Positions 17,622-26,702 of a stretch of DNA of 64,000 nt are shown one piece after another. Numbering within the stretch: the first letter of the stretch is position 1; the number at the start of each line of letters is the position of its first letter. The translations under genes and the position numbers were made by a program. This DNA comes from Chengkuizengella axinellae (GTDB lineage Bacteria > Bacillota > Bacilli > Paenibacillales > KCTC-33759). Under the pieces are notes generated by a model. That model did not search any database. It was not told where the DNA came from and was given only the letters and a program-made list of their open reading frames with translations. The DNA lies in contig NZ_JAVAMP010000019.1 in the NCBI RefSeq assembly GCF_030730905.1, positions 1 through 64,000 on the forward strand, given 5' to 3'.

Positions 17622-17738
17622 TGTGTTCACTGCTGTGTATATTGTATTAGAAGGCTGTGTGTAAAATCAAATGAGTTTAAATAGTAAAAGGATAAAGTAT
17701 TGTTTCAACTCTATCCTCGCTTCTTTAAAAATGCATAT

Positions 17739-18656
17739 TTATTCAGTTGTATACACTAAATCTCTAAAATGTTCTTTCCACGGAGACACGGCTTCTAAAG
17801 ATTCGAATAACTCATCAAATTTATTGATGTATAAATTTTGAATTACTTTAGAATATTCAATGCATCCTGAGTCTTGGATAATTTGATTTACTTCGTTTTT
17901 TTTTTCAAGAAATTGTTCTTTAGTTATTTCTCCATCATAATAATCTTTTATGATTGGAAACTCATTACTGTGTTTTAACAGGAACAAAACGGGTAATGTT
18001 CTTTTTTTATGTAGTAGATCATTTTTATGATTAGTAATGATAATGTCGTTTATATCATTTTCTAACTGATGTATAATACCGGCTAGTCCTGCTAATTCAT
18101 CTAATCTATTTGTTTGGTTTTCATTATTATGATTTGAAAATGAATAACCCGTATAGCAAGCCAATCTAATGAGTGAGCTAGATTTTAGTTCTAGCATAGA
18201 AAAGTATTCTTCTTCGGAATCAACTCTGTTCTTAATATCCATTTCTTGCCCACCTATAGATTGTATTATAAGTTGGTTTACTTTATTAACAGAAATAGTA
18301 TTTGTTTGTTTATTTATTACATTAAATTCGCTGATAGCACTTAAAACCATTATTAGAATCATATTAAACATAGTATCCTTAGAATGTTTCATCCATGGTT
18401 TACTTAAATGATCTTGATCTTGAATATCATCTAGAATGTCGGAAGCTAAAAAAATCAATTCTGTAATAGCTGCTACCTTGTGAATATGTTCAGACTTTCC
18501 CTCAAACATCCAATGACTGTATAAAGTTAACTTTGACCAATGAAGGTTTAACTTAAATTGTTCTTTTGAAAATGATAGTACCAATTCTTTAATCTCAGGC
18601 ATTTGAATGTATTGACAAATCATCTTGTTCATTTCATTATGTATTTTTGATAACAT
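17739..18656 (-). CDS. comQ: ComQ-like polyprenyl transferase
   Basis: Isoprenyl-diphosphate synthase family. In Bacillus, ComQ processes the ComX precursor and transfers a geranyl or farnesyl group to its tryptophan. The 305-residue protein has an all-helical fold with a first Asp-rich motif DDIQD (Asp76-Asp80; ComQ of B. subtilis has a similar DDLEDED) and a second NDIND (200-204), plus the HKKRTLPVLFLL segment after it. These are the Mg2+-diphosphate sites. It is the last gene of the minus-strand cluster, 20 bases after comA, instead of first as in the classic comQXPA order. Its presence next to ComP/ComA genes rules out a plain housekeeping prenyl synthase. Confidence 0.85.
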   Translation of the reverse strand: MLSKIHNEMNKMICQYIQMPEIKELVLSFSKEQFKLNLHWSKLTLYSHWMFEGKSEHIHKVAAITELIFLASDILDDIQDQDHLSKPWMKHSKDTMFNMILIMVLSAISEFNVINKQTNTISVNKVNQLIIQSIGGQEMDIKNRVDSEEEYFSMLELKSSSLIRLACYTGYSFSNHNNENQTNRLDELAGLAGIIHQLENDINDIIITNHKNDLLHKKRTLPVLFLLKHSNEFPIIKDYYDGEITKEQFLEKKNEVNQIIQDSGCIEYSKVIQNLYINKFDELFESLEAVSPWKEHFRDLVYTTE

Positions 18657-18676
18657 CAGTCAAGATTTCCTCCTGA

Positions 18677-19318
18677 TCAATTACTTTGTATTTTCATTTG
18701 GACGAATTTCTCTATGGCTTGTACTTTTGTTTTTACATTTAATTTACCATATATTTTTTTTAAATAATTATCTACGGAACGTTTACTTAGGTGAATCTCA
18801 TCAGCGACTTGCTCGTGTGTAGCTCCTTTTACTATGAGTGTCATAATTTTTATTTCGTCATCATTTAATTTACTTTCAATATAGTTTTGATTTGAGCTTG
18901 TCATTCGCATTTGATGATACATAGAAAGGGGCAGCATTGTGTGCCCATCTAATATACAATTCACCATGTTCATGATCGTAGTCTCGCTTGATTCTTTAGA
19001 TATGATTCCACTTACTTTCAGCTCTATTAATTTATTTGTGAGGTCAGTTATATCAATTCCTGAGAAAATAACAATCAAAGTGTTTGGGTATTTTCCTTTG
19101 ATTTGTTCAGCAATTTCTACTCCAGTCATATCTGGAAGTCTGTAATCTAGGAAAACAATGTCAGGCTGATGCAATGACATCATTTCTAAACATTCCTTAC
19201 CATTAAAGGCCATTCCTATGATTTGAAGCTTTTCATTTTTTTCAAGTACATGTTTTGTAGCTTTGGCTACTAACGGATGATCATCCACAATTAATACACT
19301 TTTTGTATCTAAATTCAT
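18677..19318 (-). CDS. comA: ComA-like response regulator (NarL/FixJ family)
   Basis: 213 residues: receiver domain with acidic pair D12-D13, phosphoacceptor Asp58 (IVFLDYRLPDMTG) and Ser/Thr and Lys switch residues, followed by a C-terminal LuxR-type helix-turn-helix (about 148-205: LNDDEIKIMTLIVKGATHEQVADEIHLSKRSVDNYLKKIYGKL). Its ATG overlaps the stop of the first ComP-like kinase by four bases (ATGA), so the two are translationally coupled and very likely cognate. It is the only response regulator in the cluster, so all three kinases may feed it. Named comA by context and domain type; targets are unknown. Confidence 0.85.
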   Translation of the reverse strand: MNLDTKSVLIVDDHPLVAKATKHVLEKNEKLQIIGMAFNGKECLEMMSLHQPDIVFLDYRLPDMTGVEIAEQIKGKYPNTLIVIFSGIDITDLTNKLIELKVSGIISKESSETTIMNMVNCILDGHTMLPLSMYHQMRMTSSNQNYIESKLNDDEIKIMTLIVKGATHEQVADEIHLSKRSVDNYLKKIYGKLNVKTKVQAIEKFVQMKIQSN

Positions 19319-21633
19319 GCAGTTCGTTCTCCTTTCATTGGAAGGGTTATTTTAAACTTGACCCCTTTACCTAGATGGGATTGTATATTTAATTGACCAT
19401 TTAAATATAATACACGACTTTTAATTTGCTCCATCCCCATTCCTGATATAAGTAATTCTTTTTGTTTATCTTTCTGTTCATTGAATCCAATTCCATTATC
19501 TTCATAATATAATTGTATTTGTTTGTTTTTAACAATTAGCGATATGTTTACCTTAGTAGCTTGAGCATGTTTTTTTGTATTGGTAAGCATTTCTTGAATC
19601 ATACGAAAGATATGACTTTTAACATCAATATCTCTATTTTCAATTTGATGTTCCTCACTTACATGAAAATCAATATGAATCGAGTTGATAGAGGATTCTT
19701 GTTCAATAAGCTTTCTAACAGCATGGATAAGTCCGGTTTCTTGTATTAAGTAAGGATGTAGTTCAAAGCAGCTTTGTCGTAAATTGACATTGATGATTTC
19801 TACATAATTAATAATGTTTGTGATCTCTTTCATATGTTTCTGATTTAATTCATTTGAATGTACAATTGTAGTTAATCTTCTCTTTAAGAAAAATAAATCT
19901 TGCATGGTTGTATCGTGAAGATCCGTTGCTATACGCATACGTTCTTTTTCTTGAAGTTCAAACATAAATTTTCTGAACCATAGAAATTCTGTTGCTGTTT
20001 TTTCATCAGGAATATGTACTGCGAGTTGTTCTAATTTCATAGTAAGTTTACGGATTAGATACAGATTTTCTAGATTAACTGCTAAATATGTAATAATTAA
20101 ATTGATCCACTGGCTTTCTTCCATTCCAATGACAGTATTTGTTTTTTTCTTAGTTAATACTAAGTAGCTTGTATATTCTTCGTGATTAGAGATTTCAAAG
20201 GAAGTATAGTCATAGTTAACATCACTATTTTCTTCTAGCATTCTTTTAGCTTTATCCAGATCTATATCGCCTTCACTAATTGTTTCAATTGAATCATTAT
20301 ATTTAAAAATAATGGCTCCACCATGAACATTCATTGTTTTAACAATATCCACTAGTGTAATATCTTTTAGTTCATGAAAGCTAGAGATTGATCTAAGATT
20401 TTGTGAGATTTTTTTAAGAGCATTATTTAAAAAGTACCTTTTTGGAAAAATAACTCTTTGAAACTTTGTAGTTAAATATTCAAAAGAATATAGTAATAAA
20501 GATAATATGGTTGTGGTAGTGATAAAACTAATTACAAAATGAGAACCTGAATGTTTATTAGTAGAAATAATTTCAGTAAAGCTTACAATAATAACGCTGG
20601 GAATAACAGAAATAATAATGGTAAACAAAAATCGTCTAAATAAGATATCAATATCGTACAGTCTCTTAGACAAAATTAAATAAGCAAATGATAAGGGGAA
20701 TAATAATCCAAACCAACAAGTATAAATGGCATTAATCCATTGCTTATTATATAGCAAGTCTGGTAAAAATGTGAAAATACTAAATGGAAAAACTGAAATA
20801 AATAAAGATAACATTACAGTTTTAATGAGAGTTGAAGTATAGGTTTCACTTTTACGGTATTTAATATATGTACCAGTTAATAATATAAAATTTCCTAAAA
20901 TACCCATTAAAAAGAAGATCATAGTAATGAATCTGCTAATGTTAAGCAATTGATTTATATTTATAAAAAATACAAAATAAATGATTTGTATTGAAAATGT
21001 TGTAATTACAAAGAAGTATAAATGTTTTATAAATTTACTAGGAATTTTAATAGATGACTTTTCATTTAATAGTACAATTAAGAAATGTAAAAATAAAATT
21101 GGTATTAACATTACTGATGTATAATTAAAAATTTTACCTAATGTATCACCACGAATTGATCCACCAAGACTAGTAAAAATAAGTGAAAGAGTTATAAAAA
21201 TAATGGATAAAATAGTAGCAGAAACTGATTTTGGTTTATTATTATATAATATATATGCAATGAAATAACAAAGAAATGAACTTAAGAGTAATAAAGTATC
21301 AAATCTATCAATAAAAGAGGTTTCTATTGTAGTAATTTCCAACGTTATTCCATTACGAGAAACTAACATGACTTCAAAATTATTAAGTATTTCTTCATTA
21401 TTTGAACTAAAATATAAGTTTGCATCGGTATGGTTTACTTCTAAGATTTTATCACCTGTTTTTAACTGTGATTCATTGCTAATACTTTCGATCTTACCTA
21501 TAGACCAAACACCTTCATCAGATTGTTCCACATATATTGAGTAACTTGGAAAATTAAGCATTAAGTATATAAACCAAAGCTGGACGCCTAGAAAGACAAA
21601 CAATAATGTTTTAATAGCAATTTTTTTTAACAC
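19315..21633 (-). CDS. comP: ComP-like membrane histidine kinase 1
   Basis: 772 residues, the length of B. subtilis ComP (769). GTG start at 21633 after GGAGG with six-base spacing. Order: membrane helix (7-26), extracytoplasmic PDZ-like domain (about 32-95, with WSIGKIESISNESQLKTGDKI), about seven further membrane helices (to about 385), a GAF-like linker (410-550), a HisKA_3 dimerisation domain with DLHDTTMQD (His573), and HATPase_c with N box NTKKHAQA, G1 DNGIGF and G2 GMGMEQI. In ComP the membrane part binds the prenylated pheromone. It is coupled to the regulator gene downstream. Very AT-rich compared with flanking housekeeping genes. Confidence 0.9.
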   Translation of the reverse strand: MLKKIAIKTLLFVFLGVQLWFIYLMLNFPSYSIYVEQSDEGVWSIGKIESISNESQLKTGDKILEVNHTDANLYFSSNNEEILNNFEVMLVSRNGITLEITTIETSFIDRFDTLLLLSSFLCYFIAYILYNNKPKSVSATILSIIFITLSLIFTSLGGSIRGDTLGKIFNYTSVMLIPILFLHFLIVLLNEKSSIKIPSKFIKHLYFFVITTFSIQIIYFVFFININQLLNISRFITMIFFLMGILGNFILLTGTYIKYRKSETYTSTLIKTVMLSLFISVFPFSIFTFLPDLLYNKQWINAIYTCWFGLLFPLSFAYLILSKRLYDIDILFRRFLFTIIISVIPSVIIVSFTEIISTNKHSGSHFVISFITTTTILSLLLYSFEYLTTKFQRVIFPKRYFLNNALKKISQNLRSISSFHELKDITLVDIVKTMNVHGGAIIFKYNDSIETISEGDIDLDKAKRMLEENSDVNYDYTSFEISNHEEYTSYLVLTKKKTNTVIGMEESQWINLIITYLAVNLENLYLIRKLTMKLEQLAVHIPDEKTATEFLWFRKFMFELQEKERMRIATDLHDTTMQDLFFLKRRLTTIVHSNELNQKHMKEITNIINYVEIINVNLRQSCFELHPYLIQETGLIHAVRKLIEQESSINSIHIDFHVSEEHQIENRDIDVKSHIFRMIQEMLTNTKKHAQATKVNISLIVKNKQIQLYYEDNGIGFNEQKDKQKELLISGMGMEQIKSRVLYLNGQLNIQSHLGKGVKFKITLPMKGERTA

Positions 21634-21751
21634 ATTTAACCTCCTTAAACTAAAAGGCAGATATGGGATAGAAATACAAAATTTTTCTTGAAAAAACTAG
21701 TATAATATATAATGATAAGATATAACAATTATAGAAGTGGGGTGTGTTGTC

Positions 21752-21925
21752 ATGAAAACAATAACTTGGTCAAATGAGCTATATAAAATCATAAGAAATT
21801 TAAAAGTAACTGATAAAGAGAAAAGAAATAGTATTATATCAGAATTAAAATTATCAAAAAAAGAAAAAGATGCTGTAAAAAATGCACTGAATGAAGATAA
21901 GAAAAAAGAAGTTTTTCCTTGGTAA
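21752..21925 (+). CDS. comX: Candidate ComX-type pheromone precursor, 57 aa, C-terminal Trp
   Basis: Small gene on the plus strand between two ComP-like genes; ATG 21752 after AAGTGGGGTG (the frame is open from GTG 21737). The protein begins MKTITWSNELYKIIRNLK and ends EDKKKEVFPW. ComX precursors are 50-75 residues, with a helical leader and a tryptophan within the last few residues that ComQ prenylates; here Trp is the very last residue. The segment LKLSKKEKDAVKNALNED also resembles the FDVQETETIIKAYNDY part of B. subtilis ComX. It is transcribed divergently from comP1, unlike the co-directional comX of known systems. The candidate -10 is among TATAAT hexamers at 21699-21716. Identity is a strong inference, not proof. 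Confidence 0.7.
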   Translation: MKTITWSNELYKIIRNLKVTDKEKRNSIISELKLSKKEKDAVKNALNEDKKKEVFPW

Positions 21926-21970
21926 TAACATTTTTTAATATCCGTTTAAGTTATTAAAATTATCATTTCT

Positions 21971-24205
21971 CTAGATTTTCAAAGGAAATTTAAAAATAAA
22001 CTTTACTCCATTGCTTTCAGAGGAATGTACTTTTAACTGACCATTTACATCACTAACTCGATATCTAATTTGTTCCAAACCCATTCCGAATAAATTAGAT
22101 GGCTTATTTTTGTGATTCGTTTTAAAACCAATACCGTTATCCTCATAAATAAATAGTAATGAATCATTATTAACTTCAAATTGTATATTAACATTCGTAG
22201 CATCAGCATGTTTTTTTGTATTATTGATAAGTTCCTGAATAATACGAAAAATGTGCTGTTTTAATTCTAGATTTAAATTATTTATTTTATCATCATTGTT
22301 GGCTGAGAAATGTATATTAAAGAGATTTATAGCTTTTTCCTGATCTACTAATTGCTCAATTGCTTTAATTAAACCCATTTCTTTAATTAGGTATGGATTA
22401 AGTTCAAAGAAGTTTTGCCTCAAACCTAAATTAATCGTATCTACATAATTAATAATATTCCTTAATTCTTGCTTTACTTGCTTAGAACTACTTTTTTCGG
22501 TCAATATAGATATTTTTCGCCTTAGTAGCAATAAATCCTGCAAGGTTGAATCATGTAAATCAAGGGAAATATCAAATCTTTCTTTTTCCTGAAGTTCAAA
22601 AGTATATTTTCGAATAAAATAAATATTTTCTAAGCTCACTTTCATATAAGAAATAATAAGGTTCATCCATTCTGTTTCTTCTAAGCCAAGTTTAGAATTG
22701 TTTTTTTTCTTTGTAAGTATCAAATAACTTGTATATTCTTGATAATGATTGATTTGAAAGAAAGAATAATCGCTACTAATTATTTCAAATGGTGTTGAAT
22801 CTAATAAATTTTCTACTTCTTGAACATTAATTTTTCCTACATGGATGGTTTCAATTTTTTCTTTGTATTTTAAAAGTATAATTCCTCCATGTACTTTAAA
22901 CAGATTGATAATATCTGTTAAAATTTGATCTTCTAAATCATGAAAGTTTGTAATAGAAGTTAATTTTTTAAGAATATGATCTAATGAATTTTTATAACCA
23001 CGTCTATGTGGAAATATGGTGTTTTCTAGCTTTGAGAAAAAATATTTAATAGAAAACAGAGATAAAAATATAGTAAGTAGGGTACCAGTAAATGATACAG
23101 CAATATATTGAGTTGTGATCTTTAAATTAAAAATGATGGATATGAAATATACGATGAGCATACTAGGGATGATTGAAAAAAACAAAGTATAGATCGTTCT
23201 TCTTATAACAACATCAATATCAAAAATTTGTTTAGACAGAATTAGATATGTAAATGTTGAAGGAAAGAAAAAGACTAACCATGCAGTATAAAATGAACTT
23301 ACCCATTCTTCACCAAAAAGTAAAGCTGGTAAGAATGAAAATAAACTAAAAGGTACTGCAGTGACAAATAAACAAAACAAAATGGTTTTGATTAAAGATG
23401 AAACATATGAATTATTTGAACGATATTTAAAAAATACATAAACTACATATATAAAATTGAATAAGATTCCAAATAAAAAGTAAAACATAGTAAAGTTCTT
23501 AGTGAAATGATAAAAAGAATAATCAAATGGAGGTGTAAAGATATTTAATATCTGTGAAATAGACATGACTAGAACTATAGAATAAAGAAAATATAAAGTT
23601 TTTGTGGATATCATAACCCCAGATTTTTCTTTTAACAACACAATTAGAAAATGTAAAGATATGACTGGTACAAGCATAACACATGTTAAAACTACTGTTT
23701 TTCCTAGTAGGTCTGCCTGAATTGAAGCATTGACAGAAACTAGTGTTAGTCCAATAGTAATAAATAAAAATGATAAATACACCGCGGACTTTAATTGATG
23801 TGCTTTTTTAATAAGCAAATATGATTGAAGATAACAAAGAAAAGCGCCGAATAAAAACAATAATTTAAGAATATTAATAGTTGCAAATTCATTAGATTGT
23901 ATTTCAAAAGTTTGACCATTCCTTGATAATAATAGATGATCAAATTGTTCAAGGGCCCCCCATTTTTGAATTGAATAAAACTCTTTAGTTTCTTTATGAT
24001 TTACTTGTAAGACCTCATCTCCTACTTGTATACTATTATGTGAGTCTATTTTCAATTTATCTAAATCAGTAATAATCCATTGATTGATATCATTTCTTTC
24101 TACTTGAATACCAGTATAAGGATATTTAAAGGTTAGAAAAACGAACCAACATTGAATTGAAATAAACAGAGTAATTAATATAGAAATCAAAATCTTTTTT
24201 TTCAA
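21971..24205 (-). CDS. ComP-like membrane histidine kinase 2
   Basis: 744 residues starting at TTG 24205 with AAGGGGAC upstream. The architecture equals kinase 1: N-terminal membrane helix, PDZ-like extracytoplasmic domain (about 32-92), a set of about seven membrane helices, a linker, HisKA_3 with LDLHDSTLQD, and HATPase_c with NTKKHADA, DNGIGF and GMGLEQI. All catalytic motifs are intact. It has no regulator of its own and ends 45 bases from the convergent ComX-like gene. Its nearest start-side neighbour, kinase 3, ends 23 bases upstream, so kinases 3 and 2 form one operon. Probably a duplicate that diverged in its sensor part to read another pheromone type; unproven. Confidence 0.88.
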   Translation of the reverse strand: MKKKILISILITLFISIQCWFVFLTFKYPYTGIQVERNDINQWIITDLDKLKIDSHNSIQVGDEVLQVNHKETKEFYSIQKWGALEQFDHLLLSRNGQTFEIQSNEFATINILKLLFLFGAFLCYLQSYLLIKKAHQLKSAVYLSFLFITIGLTLVSVNASIQADLLGKTVVLTCVMLVPVISLHFLIVLLKEKSGVMISTKTLYFLYSIVLVMSISQILNIFTPPFDYSFYHFTKNFTMFYFLFGILFNFIYVVYVFFKYRSNNSYVSSLIKTILFCLFVTAVPFSLFSFLPALLFGEEWVSSFYTAWLVFFFPSTFTYLILSKQIFDIDVVIRRTIYTLFFSIIPSMLIVYFISIIFNLKITTQYIAVSFTGTLLTIFLSLFSIKYFFSKLENTIFPHRRGYKNSLDHILKKLTSITNFHDLEDQILTDIINLFKVHGGIILLKYKEKIETIHVGKINVQEVENLLDSTPFEIISSDYSFFQINHYQEYTSYLILTKKKNNSKLGLEETEWMNLIISYMKVSLENIYFIRKYTFELQEKERFDISLDLHDSTLQDLLLLRRKISILTEKSSSKQVKQELRNIINYVDTINLGLRQNFFELNPYLIKEMGLIKAIEQLVDQEKAINLFNIHFSANNDDKINNLNLELKQHIFRIIQELINNTKKHADATNVNIQFEVNNDSLLFIYEDNGIGFKTNHKNKPSNLFGMGLEQIRYRVSDVNGQLKVHSSESNGVKFIFKFPLKI

Positions 24206-24228
24206 CTGATTAGTCCCCTTTTCTTTTT

Positions 24229-26457
24229 TTAACCTATAGGAAACATCATTTTAATTTGTACCCCGCTTTGTGTACTGGATATTATTTTGAATTTCCCATT
24301 CAAGTCTAAGACACGATATCGAACCTGATCTAGGCCTGAATCTGTAGGTTTATATAACCCTTCTGATATTATTTTGGTATTAAAACCAACTCCATCATCT
24401 TCATAAGTCAACTGAAGTATATTATTTTTTATATTGAATGAGATATTTACTGAACTTGCACAAGCATGTTTTATGGTATTATCAAGAAGTTCTTGAATGA
24501 TACGGAAAAGCTGCCTTTTTTGCCGTACACTATAATTTTCTACTTCATTAACTGAAATGAAAGAAATTTCTAAATCATGTGTGGATTGAAGTTGTTCAAT
24601 AAGTTTATGGATGGCTTGCTTTAACCCCATATCTTGAATGGTATAAGGATACAATTCAAAACACCCTTGTCTTAAATTCAAGTTGATAATATCAATATAA
24701 TCTAATATATTATCCATTTCTTTGATTTCTTCTAAATTTATACTTTCATTTTCTACTACTTTCCCTAGTCTTCTTTTTAAAAAGAATAAATCCTGCATTG
24801 TAGAATCGTGCAGGTCTGTAGCAATACGAAACCTTTCTTTTTCTTGTAATTCAAATCGTAATTTACGTAAATAATAAATATTTTCTAAGCATATTTTCAA
24901 ATAAGAAGAAATTAGAAGCAGCCATTGTTTTTCTTCTAATCCCAACATGGTATTGTTAATTTTTTTTGTTAATACTAAATAACTACTGTATTTATTATGC
25001 TGATTGATCAAATAACTAGTGTAAAAAGGATGTTCTTCTAGGTTTTTTGGAAACTTTAATAGATTTTTTACTTCTTTTATATCAATTGTTCCTTCGCTTA
25101 TAGATTCATAATTATTTTTATATATTAATATTATTGCTGCACCATGTACTTTATAAAGTTTAATGATTTCTGGTAATATGATCGATTTAAACTCATGGAA
25201 GTTTGTGATGGCACCTAACTTTTCAATAATATGATTTAAATTTGTTTTTAAAGAATGTCTTTTAGGATAGATCCATTTTTCAAATTTGTTAATTATATAT
25301 CGTGTAGAAAATAAGGTTACAAACAATATTAATGATAAAATTAGAACAGCTGCTGGCAATTGCATTAACGAAACTTCAGGTATAAATATATATATTATCA
25401 ACGAAATGATGAAAATGCTTGGAAGAAGTGAAAAAATAGTGATGAATAAAACTCTTCGAGTAATGACATTAAGGTCATATATTTGCTTTGATATAATTAA
25501 ATATGTAAATGAAAACGGAAAAAAGAGCATAAACCAAATGGAGTACTTTATATCGAGCAAATATGTTTCTATTAATAGTTCTGGAATGATAGTAAGTATG
25601 CAGATAGGAGCAAAGGATAACAAAAGAGAGAATAACACACTTCTAATAATAGTAGAAGTATATAACTTTAACTTCCTATACTTCAGGTGAATATATGTAA
25701 CAAAAGCAATATTTAATATAATTCCAAGAAGAAACAGGATTACAACAATAGTTCTAAATATAGCAAAAAAATCATAAATTCTAGGATGATCTAAGAAATA
25801 AATGAGTTGTGGAAAGATAAGTACAGCGATTAAGAAAAAATAAATATATTTAAAAAATTTGGTAGTGAAAGTGATACCGCCCTTTTCTCGTAAAAATTCG
25901 TACAAAAAATTTAAAAAAACGATTGGGGATAAGGGAACTACAATCAATATGATTATCGTTGCAAATATATCACTGCGACTAGAAGCTCCGGCAGTTATAA
26001 AAATAATAAAAAAGACAAAATGAACCATCATTAAATACTTTATTGACTTAGAAGGAGTTGTTTTATTAAAAAGAATATAAATAAATAATAAACAAAGAAG
26101 AGAGCTTAATAGAATAAATATTTCGAATATAGATAAGACAGGTGAGTGTTGTTTATTTATCTCTATTCTTTCATTATTACGTAAGACTAGTACTTGATTA
26201 AACTGTTCTAAACTATGAAATTTCTGAACTGTGAAAAATTCATTAGGATTTAAATTATCTATTTCTAAAATAATATCATTTAGTTTTAAACCAACATCTA
26301 CACCAACTGAATCAAACTCTTCAATCACCCATTCATCGTCATCATTTTTCTCTAACACAATTCCAGTAAAAGGATAACTTAGCGTTATATAAATAAACCA
26401 TCCTAAAGACATGGCAACTGCACATATTAAAAACATGAACAAGAGCTTTTTACGCAT
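24229..26457 (-). CDS. ComP-like membrane histidine kinase 3
   Basis: 742 residues from ATG 26457, which follows GGAGG with a seven-base spacing; the frame is open upstream to 26514 but lacks a ribosome site there. Same domain order as its two neighbours, with TDLHDSTMQD as the phosphorylation site and N box NTIKHACA. The ATP-lid motifs are altered: G1 is DDGVGF, and the G2 position reads DSGLDQV where the neighbours have GMG(M/L)EQI. It may therefore be less active as a kinase or act as a phosphatase or decoy receptor, which is speculation. First gene of the cluster on the minus strand, divergent from the Sda-like gene. Confidence 0.88.
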   Translation of the reverse strand: MRKKLLFMFLICAVAMSLGWFIYITLSYPFTGIVLEKNDDDEWVIEEFDSVGVDVGLKLNDIILEIDNLNPNEFFTVQKFHSLEQFNQVLVLRNNERIEINKQHSPVLSIFEIFILLSSLLCLLFIYILFNKTTPSKSIKYLMMVHFVFFIIFITAGASSRSDIFATIIILIVVPLSPIVFLNFLYEFLREKGGITFTTKFFKYIYFFLIAVLIFPQLIYFLDHPRIYDFFAIFRTIVVILFLLGIILNIAFVTYIHLKYRKLKLYTSTIIRSVLFSLLLSFAPICILTIIPELLIETYLLDIKYSIWFMLFFPFSFTYLIISKQIYDLNVITRRVLFITIFSLLPSIFIISLIIYIFIPEVSLMQLPAAVLILSLILFVTLFSTRYIINKFEKWIYPKRHSLKTNLNHIIEKLGAITNFHEFKSIILPEIIKLYKVHGAAIILIYKNNYESISEGTIDIKEVKNLLKFPKNLEEHPFYTSYLINQHNKYSSYLVLTKKINNTMLGLEEKQWLLLISSYLKICLENIYYLRKLRFELQEKERFRIATDLHDSTMQDLFFLKRRLGKVVENESINLEEIKEMDNILDYIDIINLNLRQGCFELYPYTIQDMGLKQAIHKLIEQLQSTHDLEISFISVNEVENYSVRQKRQLFRIIQELLDNTIKHACASSVNISFNIKNNILQLTYEDDGVGFNTKIISEGLYKPTDSGLDQVRYRVLDLNGKFKIISSTQSGVQIKMMFPIG

Positions 26458-26560
26458 AAGTGAACCTCCATTATTACCATGAAATGAATAGGAAATCACG
26501 ATAAGAAATAGCATAGACTGTAGCTATATTATATTGGAATTACGACTTAATGAAAATTCT

Positions 26561-26579
26561 AAATGCAAAGTTTGCATTT
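26561..26579. promoter_or_regulatory. Perfect dyad between kinase 3 and the Sda-like gene
   Basis: AAATGCAAA-G-TTTGCATTT is a perfect inverted repeat with 9-base arms and one central base, in the divergent intergenic region. A minus-strand TATAAT lies nearby (about 26534-26529) and a plus-strand TATAAT at 26621-26626, so the dyad sits upstream of both. It shares TTGC/GCAA half-site character with the ComA box of B. subtilis but is not the same sequence. Candidate operator. Confidence 0.45.
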
Positions 26580-26702
26580 TAATGAAACAGGTTTTCGCTG
26601 ATTTTATGTCACACATTACTTATAATTACCATTAACAGGAATTAATTTGAATCCACTAATTACTCATTCACCTAGATCATTATTTTAAACGGAGGATGGC
26701 AA

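Noticed and set aside
17522-17738. Possible comX in the gap after comQ
   Set aside because: Both strands give only very short frames (for example a 13-codon TTG frame on the minus strand) with no Trp near the end. The gene at 21752-21925 is a far better candidate.
25286-25690. 134-codon plus-strand frame inside kinase 3
   Set aside because: It is antisense to the membrane part of the kinase and its composition mirrors AT-rich helical codons; no ribosome site.
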